Under the pieces are notes generated by a model. It was not told the DNA's origin. It was given only the letters and a program-made list of their open reading frames with translations, and searched no databases. This document shows positions 27,657 through 37,174 of a DNA stretch of 64,000 bases, one piece after another. The first letter of the stretch is position 1, and each line of letters begins with the position of its first letter. Location: NCBI RefSeq assembly GCF_024614185.1, contig NZ_JAHTLF010000003.1, positions 62,001 through 126,000 of the forward strand, read 5' to 3'. Source of the DNA: Nocardioides carbamazepini (GTDB lineage: Bacteria; Actinomycetota; Actinomycetes; Propionibacteriales; Nocardioidaceae). A program made the translations under genes and the position numbers.

Positions 27657-28952
27657 TCAGCTGACGTGACGCTCGCCGGCGACCGGGACCACGGCCACGG
27701 CGAGGAGCGGGAGGGCCGCGGCGATGGCGTACGTCGCGCCGTACCCCCAGGCCGTGATGGTCAGCCCCGCGACCGGCGGGACGGCGACCGCGACGACGTG
27801 CTGCGCGGTGTTCTGCAGCCCGAGCGCGCGCCCGGACCAGAACGGCCCGGCCCGTTCGGCGACCGCGGTGAAGGCCAGGCCGTTGTCGGCGACGGTGACC
27901 GCGGACGCCACGACGAGCAGGGCGACCGCCGCGACCGTCAGCGCCGTGGAGTCGTCGGTGCCCGTCGCGGTCAGGCCGAGGAGCGCCATCGTGGCCGCGG
28001 CCAGGACAGCGACCGCACGCATCGGCCGCATCCGGCTCCCGACCAGGTCGGAGACCCAGCCCGCGCCGATCCGGGCGGCGGCGCCGGCCAGCTGGGTGCC
28101 GGCGATGACGAGGCCCGCGATGCCCGGCGACCAGCCGAGATCGTCCACCAGCCAGGTCAGCCCGAAGGTCCACACCAGGAACTGTGGGACGACCAGGAGC
28201 ACCGAGGCCGCGTGGATCCGGGCGAGATAGGGGTCGGCGCGGTACGGGTTGGCGACGGCCCGCGCCTCGGAGGCCGGCGGTCGTGGCGGGTCGATCACGA
28301 CGAGCGCGACGTAGACCGCGACGAGGGAGGCCGCGGCGGTCGGCACCCACAGCGCCGGCCCGATGCCGTGGTGGTGGGCGATGACCGCGACCGTCCCGGC
28401 GGCGATGCCGACGCCGAGCGGCTGCCCGGTCTGCCTGATGCCCATCGCGATCCCGCGACGCTCCGGTGGGAACCAGCCGACGACGACCCGGCCGGACGCG
28501 GAGTTCGTGGCGGCGGCGCCGATGCCCGCGAAGCACAGTGCCGCCGCCATCGGCCATGGCTGCGCCAGCGCGGCGGCCGCGCCGCCGCCCGTCGCCGTCA
28601 CCAGCAGGCCCGCCAGCAGCGCGAACCGCTCTCCGCGCCGGTCGACGACGAGCCCCCACAGCACGAGCGTGCACATCATCCCGGCCATCGCCGCCGCGGC
28701 GACCAGCCCGGCCTCGGCGAGGCTCATGCCGTACCCGCCCTCACTGCTCGGCCGGTGCAGCTCGGGGATCAGGAAGCTCGGCGCGGTCACCATCGCCGCG
28801 GTTGCCGCCTGCGCCGCGGTCCCGGCCGCCAGCATCGCCCAGCGTCGCGGGGCCGAGACCGTCCGCTCCTCCGTCGTGGAGGGCGGTACGGCGGTCCGGC
28901 TCACCACTCCAGTCAAGCACTGGCTGTCCGGTCGGTGAGACTCAGTTCTCAT
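27657..28952 (-). CDS. Major facilitator superfamily transporter
   Basis: The protein of about 430 residues has roughly twelve membrane segments, with the MFS loop WGLVVDRRGERFALL between segments 2 and 3 and GWVSDLVGSRMRP in the second half. GIRQTGQPLGVG in segment 5 is typical of nitrate/oxalate-like and drug-type MFS proteins; substrate is unknown. The start is uncertain: ATG 28952 is used here, with TTG at 28964 and GTG at 28904 as alternatives. The first 35 residues before RRWAMLAAGT are not conserved in character. It reads convergently with exonuclease III. Confidence 0.82.
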   Translation of the reverse strand: MRTESHRPDSQCLTGVVSRTAVPPSTTEERTVSAPRRWAMLAAGTAAQAATAAMVTAPSFLIPELHRPSSEGGYGMSLAEAGLVAAAAMAGMMCTLVLWGLVVDRRGERFALLAGLLVTATGGGAAAALAQPWPMAAALCFAGIGAAATNSASGRVVVGWFPPERRGIAMGIRQTGQPLGVGIAAGTVAVIAHHHGIGPALWVPTAAASLVAVYVALVVIDPPRPPASEARAVANPYRADPYLARIHAASVLLVVPQFLVWTFGLTWLVDDLGWSPGIAGLVIAGTQLAGAAARIGAGWVSDLVGSRMRPMRAVAVLAAATMALLGLTATGTDDSTALTVAAVALLVVASAVTVADNGLAFTAVAERAGPFWSGRALGLQNTAQHVVAVAVPPVAGLTITAWGYGATYAIAAALPLLAVAVVPVAGERHVS

Positions 28953-28964
28953 GATTCGAGACAA

Positions 28965-29293
28965 GGCGCCTCGGGTGACGTGACCCGTCGGGCGGCGATC
29001 GCGAGATCGCTTCGACGGCCCCCTCCCCGCTGGCTCAACCGGCGAGGCGTCACGTCATCCGAGGCGGTCACCAGCCTAGGCAGCCCGGCGGCCACCGGAC
29101 CCGTCGAACGGCGGCAATCCCCCAGGTTGGGGATGTCGCCCGTCCGGGCCGCCGGTGCGGCGCATCACCGGCGCCCGCGGCGTCCCGAATTCTGGGGAGA
29201 ACGGCGCATCGCCCACCCGACGGGCTGCCGGATCGAGGACGCTGTCGGTGCAGCCCGCAGCAGCGTGGGCAGGCATCGAGGAGGGTCACGCCG
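28965..29293. other. 329-base intergenic region between divergent genes
   Basis: It contains small inverted repeats, CGGGT-GACGTG-ACCCG (28972-28987) and ATCCCC-CAGGTT-GGGGAT (29117-29134), either of which could be an operator for the flanking divergent genes. No gene, RNA or clear promoter hexamers were recognised. Confidence 0.4.
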
Positions 29294-30244
29294 ATGACAG
29301 CATCCACCGCCGGGTCCGGCCTTCCCGAGCCCGGCCCCGCGCTCACGGCCGGGGAGGCCCTCGGCGTCGTCGACGAGCTGGCGACGCTGATCGGCGACGC
29401 GCTCGGCCGTCCGGTCCGACTCGTGCTCGGCTCCGCCTTACCGCCCGTCGACAGCCCGGTCTTCCACGCCTACGACGGCGCCGGCGCGCCGGTCGCGATC
29501 GCCCGGTGGGCGCTCGACCCGGGCAGCGCACAGCTCCTCCTCGACGAGGCAGCGGTCCTCGCCGCGCTGGAGGAGGCCGCGGAGCGGGGATCGCCACTCG
29601 TCGCGCCACGGGTGCTGGTGCTCACCACCTGGCGTGGCCGGCCGCTGCTGGTGCAGGAGGCGGGCGCGCCGCCGTACCGGACCCGGCCGCCGGCCCGGGC
29701 GGCGCTGCTCGCGGCGGAGCGGGCGGTGGCCCGGCTGGTCACGCCCGCCGACCTGGACCGCTCCTACGCGACCCAGCTGCGCACCGCCCTCGCCGGGCTG
29801 GAGCCGTCGTCGCTCACCGAGCGGCTGGTGGCCACCCTCGGCCTGCTCGCCGAGCGGCACGACCTCGAGGCGCTGCCCCGCGGCGCCTGGCACGGCAGCT
29901 GGTCGCCGGACACCACCGCCTCCTGTGCGGCCGGGGGCGGCCGGGTGCTCGCCTGGGGCTGGGAGCGGTTCGCGGTGAACCGCCCCCTCGGCTTCGACAC
30001 CCTCCACTTCCGGCTCACGCAGCTGCGTCGCGACGGCCGGGCCAGCGGAGCGGGCGCCGCGTTGGTGCGCGAGGCACCGCGACTGCTGGCGGACTGGCCG
30101 GTCCCGCTCGAGGACCGCGACTGCGTGGCCCGACTGCTCCTGCTCGAGCTGGCGGCCCGGGAGATCACCGAGGTGGGGACCCGGCACGCGCCGGTGTCCT
30201 GGGCCGCCGACTGGCTGGCGCCCACGCTCCCGACCAGCGCCTGA
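29294..30244 (+). CDS. Phosphotransferase-fold protein with degenerate active site (putative pseudokinase)
   Basis: The 316-residue protein resembles aminoglycoside-phosphotransferase-like kinases in its C-terminal half. The sequence AWHGSWSPDT (199-207) aligns with the HGDWTPWN catalytic loop, and VLAWGWERF (218-226) with the V-x-W-D-W-E-R-F metal-binding strand, followed by GFDTLHF. In both places the essential aspartate is replaced (S202 and G222), and the catalytic-loop asparagine is also lost (T207). It should therefore not phosphorylate by the usual mechanism. The N-terminal half is Ala/Leu-rich with no further motif. It precedes a histidine kinase gene in the same direction. Confidence 0.65.
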   Translation: MTASTAGSGLPEPGPALTAGEALGVVDELATLIGDALGRPVRLVLGSALPPVDSPVFHAYDGAGAPVAIARWALDPGSAQLLLDEAAVLAALEEAAERGSPLVAPRVLVLTTWRGRPLLVQEAGAPPYRTRPPARAALLAAERAVARLVTPADLDRSYATQLRTALAGLEPSSLTERLVATLGLLAERHDLEALPRGAWHGSWSPDTTASCAAGGGRVLAWGWERFAVNRPLGFDTLHFRLTQLRRDGRASGAGAALVREAPRLLADWPVPLEDRDCVARLLLLELAAREITEVGTRHAPVSWAADWLAPTLPTSA

Positions 30245-30374
30245 CCAGCGCCTGACCCGCGCTTGACCCGGCCCCGGAGCCGAACCCGGAGCCGAACCCG
30301 GATCAGCCGATCCCGCCCCCGCCCGGCGTACCGCTGTCACGATGGTTGCAGCCGTCGGACGGGGGTAGGCCATC

Positions 30375-31631
30375 GTGGTGGACACCGCCCTGTCGCGCAC
30401 CCTCCAGCTGATCGCCGAGGGCGTGCGCGAGTTCGCCGGCTTCGACCTCGCCGCGGTCAGCCTGGTCGGCGACGGCCTGCTCCACACGGTCGCGGTCGTG
30501 GGGGACGACGAGGCCAGCGCGCGGCTGCTCGACCTCCGGGCGCCCGTGGACCTGGTCGAGCAGGAGCTGGCACCCGCCGAGATCTGGGGCGCCCTGCGGT
30601 TCCTGCCCGCCGGCAGCTCGGGCGGCCACCTCGACGGGCACGACTGGGTGCCGGACATGGTCGCGCTCGACGTTCCCGACGCCTGGGACCCCGACGACCT
30701 GCTGTGCGGGCTCCTGCGCGACGACGACGGGCTGTTGCGGGGCCTGCTGTCCGTCGACCTGCCGCGCAACGGCCGGCGACCCGACGCCGCCCAGCGGGAG
30801 ACGCTGCAGATGTACGTCCGACTGGCGGAGCGGGCGCTCGTCACCGCCCTGGAGCGGGGCGACCTGGAGATACTGGTCGAGCGCGAGCATGCGGTGGCGG
30901 AGTACCGTCGCACCATCATCGACGTGCTGTCCCACGAGCTGCGGGGCACGGCCGCGGCCATCGCCAACACGGTCGAGGTGCTGCGCCGTCGTACCACTCC
31001 CGACCAGGTGACACGGTCCGCGCTGGACGCCGTCGACGCCGGCACGGACCGGATCAGGTCGGTCGTCGACGACATGGCCGCCCTGGCGAAGCTGGGCCGT
31101 CCGGGAGCGACCCTGCGGGTCGCGCCCACCGATCTGGGCGCGGTCGCCCGCGACGTGATCGGCTTCCACGACGGTGCGGCCCGGCTCCGGGAGGTGTCGG
31201 TGTCGCTGGAGGTCACCGGCGTGCCGGTGGTGGTGGGCGACCCGGAGGACCTCGACCGGATGGTGACCAACCTGCTCTCCAACGCCGTCAAGTACACCGA
31301 TCCCGGTGGCGAGGTCCGGGTCCGTGTCGCCGAGACCGCCGGCCGCGACGGCCGACCGACCGTGGTCCTCGAGGTGGCCGACACCGGCATCGGTATCGAC
31401 GACGCCGACAGCGGGCGGGTCTTCGAGGAGTTCTTCCGCTCCCGAGACGGCGCCGTACGCCGGCGGCCGGGCGTCGGGCTCGGCCTGGCCATCGTCGAGC
31501 GGATCGTCACGCTGCACGACGGGTCGGTCCGGGTCGCCTCCGCGCTCGGTGAGGGCGCCACCTTCACCGTCGAGCTGCCGGTCGCCGACGGACCTGCGGG
31601 TTCCGCGGTCGCGGAGGGGGCTGTCGGTTGA
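30375..31631 (+). CDS. Sensor histidine kinase, GAF-like sensor, no membrane segment
   Basis: The 418-residue protein has an N-terminal GAF-like region (about 1-160), a HisKA helix with phospho-accepting H187 in IIDVLSHELRG, and an HATPase domain with N-box LLSNAVKYTDPGG, G1 ADTGIGIDDADSGRVFEEFFR and G2 GVGLGLAIVERIV. It lacks transmembrane segments, so it senses a cytoplasmic signal. The GTG start is followed by a second GTG. A LuxR-type response regulator begins 46 bases after its stop and is the likely partner. Confidence 0.88.
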   Translation: MVDTALSRTLQLIAEGVREFAGFDLAAVSLVGDGLLHTVAVVGDDEASARLLDLRAPVDLVEQELAPAEIWGALRFLPAGSSGGHLDGHDWVPDMVALDVPDAWDPDDLLCGLLRDDDGLLRGLLSVDLPRNGRRPDAAQRETLQMYVRLAERALVTALERGDLEILVEREHAVAEYRRTIIDVLSHELRGTAAAIANTVEVLRRRTTPDQVTRSALDAVDAGTDRIRSVVDDMAALAKLGRPGATLRVAPTDLGAVARDVIGFHDGAARLREVSVSLEVTGVPVVVGDPEDLDRMVTNLLSNAVKYTDPGGEVRVRVAETAGRDGRPTVVLEVADTGIGIDDADSGRVFEEFFRSRDGAVRRRPGVGLGLAIVERIVTLHDGSVRVASALGEGATFTVELPVADGPAGSAVAEGAVG

Positions 31632-31677
31632 TAATCGGGCGCGTGAGCACACGGTCTTCCGCGCCGCGGTGGCGACG

Positions 31678-32364
31678 ATGAACAGGGCGGCGCGCGGGAA
31701 GATGCGCGTCGTCCTGCTCGAGGACCACGTGCTCTTCGCCGAGTCGCTCGAGCTCGCGCTCGAGCTGGAGGGCTACGACGCGCTGAGCGTCTCGCCGAAC
31801 GCCTTCACCTCGGTCCAGGCCCTGCTGAGCCGGGTCCTGCGGGTGCGGCCCGGCCTGGTGCTGCTCGACCTCGATCTCGGCGCGCTCGGTGACGGGCGCC
31901 GGCTGATCGCCCCCCTCGTCGAGGCGGAGGCCCAGGTGGTCGTCGTCACCGGGGCCACCGACCGGGCACGCTGGGGCGAGTGCCTCGCGCTGGGTGCGCG
32001 CCGCGTCCTGCCCAAGTCCGGCTCGCTCAACGAGATCCTCGCGACGATCCGCCGCGTCGACCAGGGACTCCCCGTGCTCGCGGACGGCGAACGAGCGTCG
32101 CTGATCGACCTCGCGCGCCAGCAGAGCCGCGAGCGCGCCGAGGCCCGTGACCGGCTGGAGCAGCTCAGCCGGCGGGAGAGCGAGGTGCTCGGTCGGTTGC
32201 TGCTCGGCGAGACGGTCAGCGAGATCGCCGCCCACTTCGTCGTCTCCGACGCCACCGTGCGGACCCAGGTCAAGGCCATCCTCGCCAAGCTCGCGGTGTC
32301 GTCGCAGATCGCGGCCGTGGGGCTGGCCAACCGGGCCGACTGGCACCCGCCGGGGGCCGACTGA
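31678..32364 (+). CDS. Response regulator, NarL/LuxR family
   Basis: ATG at 31678 gives 228 residues; GTG 31669 and ATG 31702 are alternatives. The receiver domain has acidic pair E15-D16 in VVLLEDHVLF, acceptor D64 in LVLLDLDLG, and LPKSG with the conserved lysine. The output domain is a LuxR helix-turn-helix: LSRRESEVLGRLLLGETVSEIAAHFVVSDATVRTQVKAILAKL. The receiver is slightly divergent (ATDRARWGECLALGARRVLPKS). It follows the GAF histidine kinase and probably forms its pair. Target genes are not evident; the next gene is convergent. Confidence 0.85.
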   Translation: MNRAARGKMRVVLLEDHVLFAESLELALELEGYDALSVSPNAFTSVQALLSRVLRVRPGLVLLDLDLGALGDGRRLIAPLVEAEAQVVVVTGATDRARWGECLALGARRVLPKSGSLNEILATIRRVDQGLPVLADGERASLIDLARQQSRERAEARDRLEQLSRRESEVLGRLLLGETVSEIAAHFVVSDATVRTQVKAILAKLAVSSQIAAVGLANRADWHPPGAD

Positions 32365-32407
32365 TCGGTCGCATGAATCCCGGGATGTCCGGGGATTCAC
32401 GCAGCCC

Positions 32408-34924
32408 TCAGTACCCGCTCGGGACGATCGCGGAGATGACCGTGCCGTCGGCGCGCTGGATCCCGGCGGGGTACGGCGGCTCGCCGTCCAGCCGCGGTCC
32501 CTGGTGCTCGAGCGGCACGACGACCGGCGCACCCGGGGCGACCTTGACCAGCTCGCCCCGCACGGAGAAGGTGGCGGGCCCGCTGCCCTGCTCGACGTAC
32601 AGCTCCAGCTCGGCGGGGCGGACGGTGACCCGGACCCGGGTGCCGTGCAGGGTCACCCGGTAGACCAGCGACGACCACTCGTCAGGCAGGCGGGGGTCGA
32701 GCTGCCACTGCTGGTCGCCCGCCCCGGAGCCGTGGTCGCGGAAGCCGCCGAAGCCGCCGACGAGGGCACTCCAGACGCCGCCGGTGGAGGCCACGTGGAC
32801 CCCGTCGGCGGTGTTGTTGTGGCGATCGGCGAGGTCGACGAAGAGGGCGGAGTGGAAGTAGCGCAGCGCCAGTGAGTGGTAGCCGACCTCGGCGGCGACG
32901 ATCGACTGGACGACGGCCGACAGGGTGGAGTCACCGGTCGTGATCGGGTCGTAGTACTCGAAGTCGGCCTGCTTCTGCTCGGCCGTGAAGTCCTCGCCCT
33001 GCAGGTACAGCGCGAGGACGACGTCGGCCTGCTTGAGCACCTGGAACCGGTAGATCACCAGCGGGTGGTAGTGCAGCAGCAGCGGGCGGCTGTCGAGCGG
33101 CGTGTTCTCCAGGTCCCACATCTCCCGCTCGAGGAAGTGCCGGTCCTGCGGGTGGATGCCGAGGAAGGAGTCGAACGGGATCGACATGCCGGCGGCGCAC
33201 TCGGCCCACTCGTCGGGCTCGTCCGACGTCAGCCCGGTACGCCGGACCAGCGCCTCGTAGGCCGCCGGGTCGTCGCGCTGCAGCTCCCACACGGCGCGGG
33301 CGGCGCGGCGGAGGTTGAAGCGGGCGAGCACGTTCGTGTACAGGTTGTCGTTGACCACGGTCGTGTACTCGTCCGGACCGGTGACCCCGTGGATGTGGAA
33401 GGTGCGCCTCGTCTCGTCGCGCCAGAACCCGAGGTCGGCCCACATCCGGGCGGTCTCGACGAAGATGTCGACCGCCTCGCGGGCGAGGAACTCGTCGTCG
33501 CCGGTGGCGCCGACGTACTGGCTGAGCGCATAGGCGATGTCGGCGTCGATGTGGTACTGCGCGGTCCCGGCGGCGTAGTACGCGGACGCCTCCTGCCCGC
33601 TGATCGTGCGCCACGGGAAGAGCGCGCCCTTCTGGGACAGCTCGCGCGCCCGCGACCGGGCGCTGTCGAGGAGGTTGTAGCGGAACCGCAGCGCGTTGCG
33701 CGCCGCCCACGGCATCGTGTACGTCAGGAACGGCATCACGTAGATCTCCGTGTCCCAGAAGTAGTGGCCGCCGTACCCCGACCCGCTGACGCCCTTGGCC
33801 GCGATGCCCTGGCCCTCGGCACGCGCCGAGGCCTGCAGGACCGAGAAGAGGTTCCACCGGATCGCCTGCTGCAGCGCAGGCTGGCCCGCCACCACGACGT
33901 CCGCGCGCGCCCAGAACCCGTCCAGCCAGGCCCGCTGCGCGGCGTACTGGTGGTCGACGCCCTCCTCGTGGGTGCGCGCCAGGGTCCGCTCGCAGCGGTC
34001 GATCAGCTCCCGCGGCGGCACCGTCTCGGCCGTATGGAAGGCGACCAGCTTGGTGAGCCGCACCGGCACCCCGGGCTCGGCCGCGATCCGGTAGATCGCC
34101 TTGACGAGGTCGTCCTCGGCCTGCACGTCCATCGAGTACGGCGACGCCGACTCGAGCAGGTGATCGGCGACCACCCCCAGGGTCATCCCGCTCTGTGCGG
34201 TGCGGTAGCCCAGCCGGAGCCGGCCGGTCTCCGGGTCGGCGCCGTGGATGCGCGGCTCGAGCACCCGCCGGTCGAAGTCCTCGGCCCGGCGCGGGTCCGC
34301 CGTACTGCCGCCGCTCTGGTCGAGCGGCCCCTCCTCACGCTGCTCGTCCTGACGGTTCACGAGCTGGGAGGAGATCGCGAGCGACGCGTGCTGGTCGAGC
34401 AGGGTGACCTCGAAGGTGAGCACGGCCAGGTGACGCTGCTCCAGCGGCACCATCCGGGTGCTGCGGATCCGGACCCGCTTGCCGCCGGGCGTGCGCCACA
34501 GCAGGTCGCGGCTGAGCACCCCGGAGCGGAAGTCCAGGGCCCGCTCGTACTCCAGCAGGTCGGCGACCGAGACCTGCAGCGGCTCGTCGTCGACGTAGAG
34601 CCGGATCACCTTCGGGTCCGGCACGTTGACGATGGTCTGCCCGATCCGCGCGAAGCCGTAGGCCTCCTCGGCGTGGGAGATCGGCCAGGTCTCGTGGAAG
34701 CCGTTGATGAATGTGCCGTCGAGGTGGGCGTCGCGGCTCTCGGAGTAGTTGCCGCGCAGGCCGAGATAGCCGTTGCCGACGGTGAAGAGCGACTCGGTGG
34801 TGCCGAGGTCGGAGGCGTCGAAGCGGGTCTCCACCAGCCGCCACTCGTCGACGGGGAACCGGGTGCGGTCGAGCGGATCCTCGACCGGAGGCGCCTTGTG
34901 GGACGGGCCCTCGGGTGCGTTCAT
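32408..34924 (-). CDS. Glycoside hydrolase family 65 (disaccharide phosphorylase type)
   Basis: ATG at 34924 gives 838 residues, normal for GH65. Typical segments are SLFTVGNGYLGLRGNY at the N-terminal beta domain, YGGHYFWDTEIYVMPFLTYT in the barrel, and HGVTGPDEYTTVVNDNLYTN, whose glutamate is the general acid. GH65 phosphorylases split maltose, trehalose, kojibiose or similar sugars with phosphate to give beta-glucose 1-phosphate. The beta-phosphoglucomutase-like gene upstream overlaps its start by four bases and would turn that product into glucose 6-phosphate. The exact disaccharide cannot be read from sequence. Confidence 0.88.
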   Translation of the reverse strand: MNAPEGPSHKAPPVEDPLDRTRFPVDEWRLVETRFDASDLGTTESLFTVGNGYLGLRGNYSESRDAHLDGTFINGFHETWPISHAEEAYGFARIGQTIVNVPDPKVIRLYVDDEPLQVSVADLLEYERALDFRSGVLSRDLLWRTPGGKRVRIRSTRMVPLEQRHLAVLTFEVTLLDQHASLAISSQLVNRQDEQREEGPLDQSGGSTADPRRAEDFDRRVLEPRIHGADPETGRLRLGYRTAQSGMTLGVVADHLLESASPYSMDVQAEDDLVKAIYRIAAEPGVPVRLTKLVAFHTAETVPPRELIDRCERTLARTHEEGVDHQYAAQRAWLDGFWARADVVVAGQPALQQAIRWNLFSVLQASARAEGQGIAAKGVSGSGYGGHYFWDTEIYVMPFLTYTMPWAARNALRFRYNLLDSARSRARELSQKGALFPWRTISGQEASAYYAAGTAQYHIDADIAYALSQYVGATGDDEFLAREAVDIFVETARMWADLGFWRDETRRTFHIHGVTGPDEYTTVVNDNLYTNVLARFNLRRAARAVWELQRDDPAAYEALVRRTGLTSDEPDEWAECAAGMSIPFDSFLGIHPQDRHFLEREMWDLENTPLDSRPLLLHYHPLVIYRFQVLKQADVVLALYLQGEDFTAEQKQADFEYYDPITTGDSTLSAVVQSIVAAEVGYHSLALRYFHSALFVDLADRHNNTADGVHVASTGGVWSALVGGFGGFRDHGSGAGDQQWQLDPRLPDEWSSLVYRVTLHGTRVRVTVRPAELELYVEQGSGPATFSVRGELVKVAPGAPVVVPLEHQGPRLDGEPPYPAGIQRADGTVISAIVPSGY

Positions 34925-35724
34925 GGACTCTCCCCTGGCTGGTTGTTCGCGTGGTCGTTCGGGTGGTCGTTCGGATGGTCGTCCGGTACGACGTCGGCGA
35001 GATCGGTCACGACGAGGTCGGCGCCGGCCGCGGTCAGCGCATCCGTCCCGGCGCCGCGGTCGACCCCGATCACCAGGCCGAAGTCGCCGGCCCGGCCGGC
35101 GGCCACGCCGCTGACGGCGTCCTCGAGGACCACGGCCTGCGCGTTGGTCGCGCCGAGCCGGTGGGCGGCGTACGCGAAGGTGTCCGGGGCCGGCTTGCCG
35201 GGCAGTCCCAGCTCCTCGGCGAGCCCGCCGTGCACCACGAGCGCGAAGTACGCGCTCAGGTCGGCGGCCGCGAGGACCGCCGGAGCGTTGCGCGACGACG
35301 ACACGACCGCCATCGGGACGCCGCGGCGGTGCAGGGCGAGGATCAGCTCCACGGAGCCGGCGTAGGGGACGACGCCCTCGGAGCTGAGGATCCGCTCGAA
35401 GGCGTCGTTCTTGCTGTTGCCCAGCCCGCACACCGTCTGCGCGGTCGGCGGGTCGTCGGGGGTGCCCTCCGGCAGCGTGATCCCACGCGAGGCCAGGAAG
35501 GACCGGACGCCGTCGTAGCGGGGCTTCCCGTCGACGTAGGCGAAGTAGTCCTGCTCGGTATAGGGCGCATGGGCGACGCCGTCCTCCGCCGTCCTGCGGG
35601 TGAGGAAGGCGTTGAACATCGCGTCCCAGGCGTGCATGTGCACCACGGCGGTCGGCGTCACCACCCCGTCGAGGTCGAACAGCACGGCTTTCCAGGCATC
35701 CCAGTCCACTTGTGTCCGAGGCAC
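34921..35724 (-). CDS. Beta-phosphoglucomutase-like HAD hydrolase
   Basis: The 267-residue HAD protein has motif I FDLDGVVTPTAVVH, motif II VVSSSRN, the lysine of GKPAPDTF and motif IV VLEDAVSGV. It is adjacent to, and overlaps by four bases, the GH65 phosphorylase, the usual partner of beta-phosphoglucomutase. An odd feature is its C-terminal tail of D-H-P-N repeats (VVPDDHPNDHPNDHANNQP), encoded by tandem copies of GTGGTCGTTCG near 34945-34985. Start TTG or GTG choices near 35724 are not critical. Confidence 0.87.
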   Translation of the reverse strand: MPRTQVDWDAWKAVLFDLDGVVTPTAVVHMHAWDAMFNAFLTRRTAEDGVAHAPYTEQDYFAYVDGKPRYDGVRSFLASRGITLPEGTPDDPPTAQTVCGLGNSKNDAFERILSSEGVVPYAGSVELILALHRRGVPMAVVSSSRNAPAVLAAADLSAYFALVVHGGLAEELGLPGKPAPDTFAYAAHRLGATNAQAVVLEDAVSGVAAGRAGDFGLVIGVDRGAGTDALTAAGADLVVTDLADVVPDDHPNDHPNDHANNQPGESP

Positions 35725-35821
35725 CCGCTCAGGCTAACGGTGCGGACCTCAGGGTCGGGTCAGGGACGCGATCCGGGTCACACCGGATTCACCGAGGTGT
35801 CTCGTCTGGTGAAATGCACCC

Positions 35822-37174
35822 ATGCGCATCCCTCTCTTCGACTCGCTGCTGCGGCCGGTCCTGGACCCCGTGCTCGGCCCCGCCAAGCAGCGGATCGGCA
35901 TCTGGCTGCTCAACCGGACCATGCGCAACGGGATCGACCTGCGCAAGCTGCGCTTCCTGCCCGACGCCTTCACGCTCCCGCTGCGCCGCGAGGGACTCGA
36001 CCCGGTGCCCGAGCTCGCGAAGGTGCAGGCCGAGGAACCGGTGAAGAAGCTCGCCGACCTGTTCGGCAAGGGCGTGTGGCTGGTCAGCGGGTACGACGAG
36101 GCGCGCGACGTGCTCGCCGGCGGCGCGGAGGTGTGGTCCAACGACCTCGGCCAGTTCGTGTCGCAGGAAGGCCGCTCCGACGAGGAGCAGATCGGCGGCC
36201 TCGGCATGACCGACCCGCCGCTGCACACGGCTCTGCGCCGCTATCTGACCCCCGAGTTCACGATGCGTCGCCTCGCCCGGCTCCAGCCCGGCATCGAGGC
36301 GATCGTCAAGCAGCGGCTCGACGCGATGGCCGTGGCCGGCCGTGCCGGGCGTCCGGTCGACATGGTGGAGGAGTTCGCCTTCGCCGTACCGTTCGACGTC
36401 ATCTGCGACCTGCTCGGCCTCCCGGTCGACGACCGGGCCCGCTTCCTCGAGCTCGGGGTCGCCCGGTTCGACCTCACCGAGGGCGGCGCGGGCGCGTTCG
36501 GTGCGGCCGCGCACACCCGCGAGTTCCTCATCAACGCCGTCCGCGAGCAGCGGGAGAACCCCGGCGACGGGCTGATCGGCGCGCTGCTGAAGGAGCACGG
36601 CGACGAGCTCGACGACGTCACCCTCGGCGGCATCGCCGACGGCGTGTTCCTCGGCGGCTACGAGACCTCCGCGTCGATGCTGGCACTGGGTGCCTACCTG
36701 ATCGCGACCACCCCGAAGGCCGGCGAGATGCTGCGCTCGGAGGACGCTGGCCAGGTCAACCAGGTCGTCGAGGAGCTGCTGCGCCACCTGTGCGTCGTCC
36801 AGCTCGCCTTCCTGCGCTTCGCCAAGCAGGACGTCGAGATCGGCGGCACCCTGATCAAGGAGGGCGACGCCGTGGGCGTCTCGCTCCTGGCCGCGAACCG
36901 CGACCCGCGCCTGGCGCCGGGCCTCGACGAGTTCGACCCGGCCCGCGAGCCGACCCGCCACCTCGCCTTCGGCTGGGGCATGCACCGCTGCGTCGGCGCC
37001 GAGCTGGCCCGGATGGAGCTGCGCACCGCCCTCCGGATGCTCGCGGAGCGGTTCCCGGACCTGGCGATGGCCAAGGACATCTCCGCGCTGGAGTTCCGCA
37101 AGCTGTCGGCCGTCTACGGCGTCGAGGCGCTCCCCGTCTACACCGGCACCGGCCGGGCCACCGCCCTCGCCTGA
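35822..37174 (+). CDS. Cytochrome P450
   Basis: The 450-residue soluble P450 has the heme-binding segment FGWGMHRCVGAELARME with C390, the E-x-x-R pair and the I-helix GGYETSASML (the usual A-G-x-E/D-T is Gly-Gly-Tyr-Glu-Thr). Electron partners are not adjacent. The next gene is a flavoprotein but belongs to the CoA-disulfide-reductase group, not ferredoxin reductase. The stop codon lies inside the first unit of an intergenic repeat cluster. Substrate is unknown. Confidence 0.88.
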   Translation: MRIPLFDSLLRPVLDPVLGPAKQRIGIWLLNRTMRNGIDLRKLRFLPDAFTLPLRREGLDPVPELAKVQAEEPVKKLADLFGKGVWLVSGYDEARDVLAGGAEVWSNDLGQFVSQEGRSDEEQIGGLGMTDPPLHTALRRYLTPEFTMRRLARLQPGIEAIVKQRLDAMAVAGRAGRPVDMVEEFAFAVPFDVICDLLGLPVDDRARFLELGVARFDLTEGGAGAFGAAAHTREFLINAVREQRENPGDGLIGALLKEHGDELDDVTLGGIADGVFLGGYETSASMLALGAYLIATTPKAGEMLRSEDAGQVNQVVEELLRHLCVVQLAFLRFAKQDVEIGGTLIKEGDAVGVSLLAANRDPRLAPGLDEFDPAREPTRHLAFGWGMHRCVGAELARMELRTALRMLAERFPDLAMAKDISALEFRKLSAVYGVEALPVYTGTGRATALA

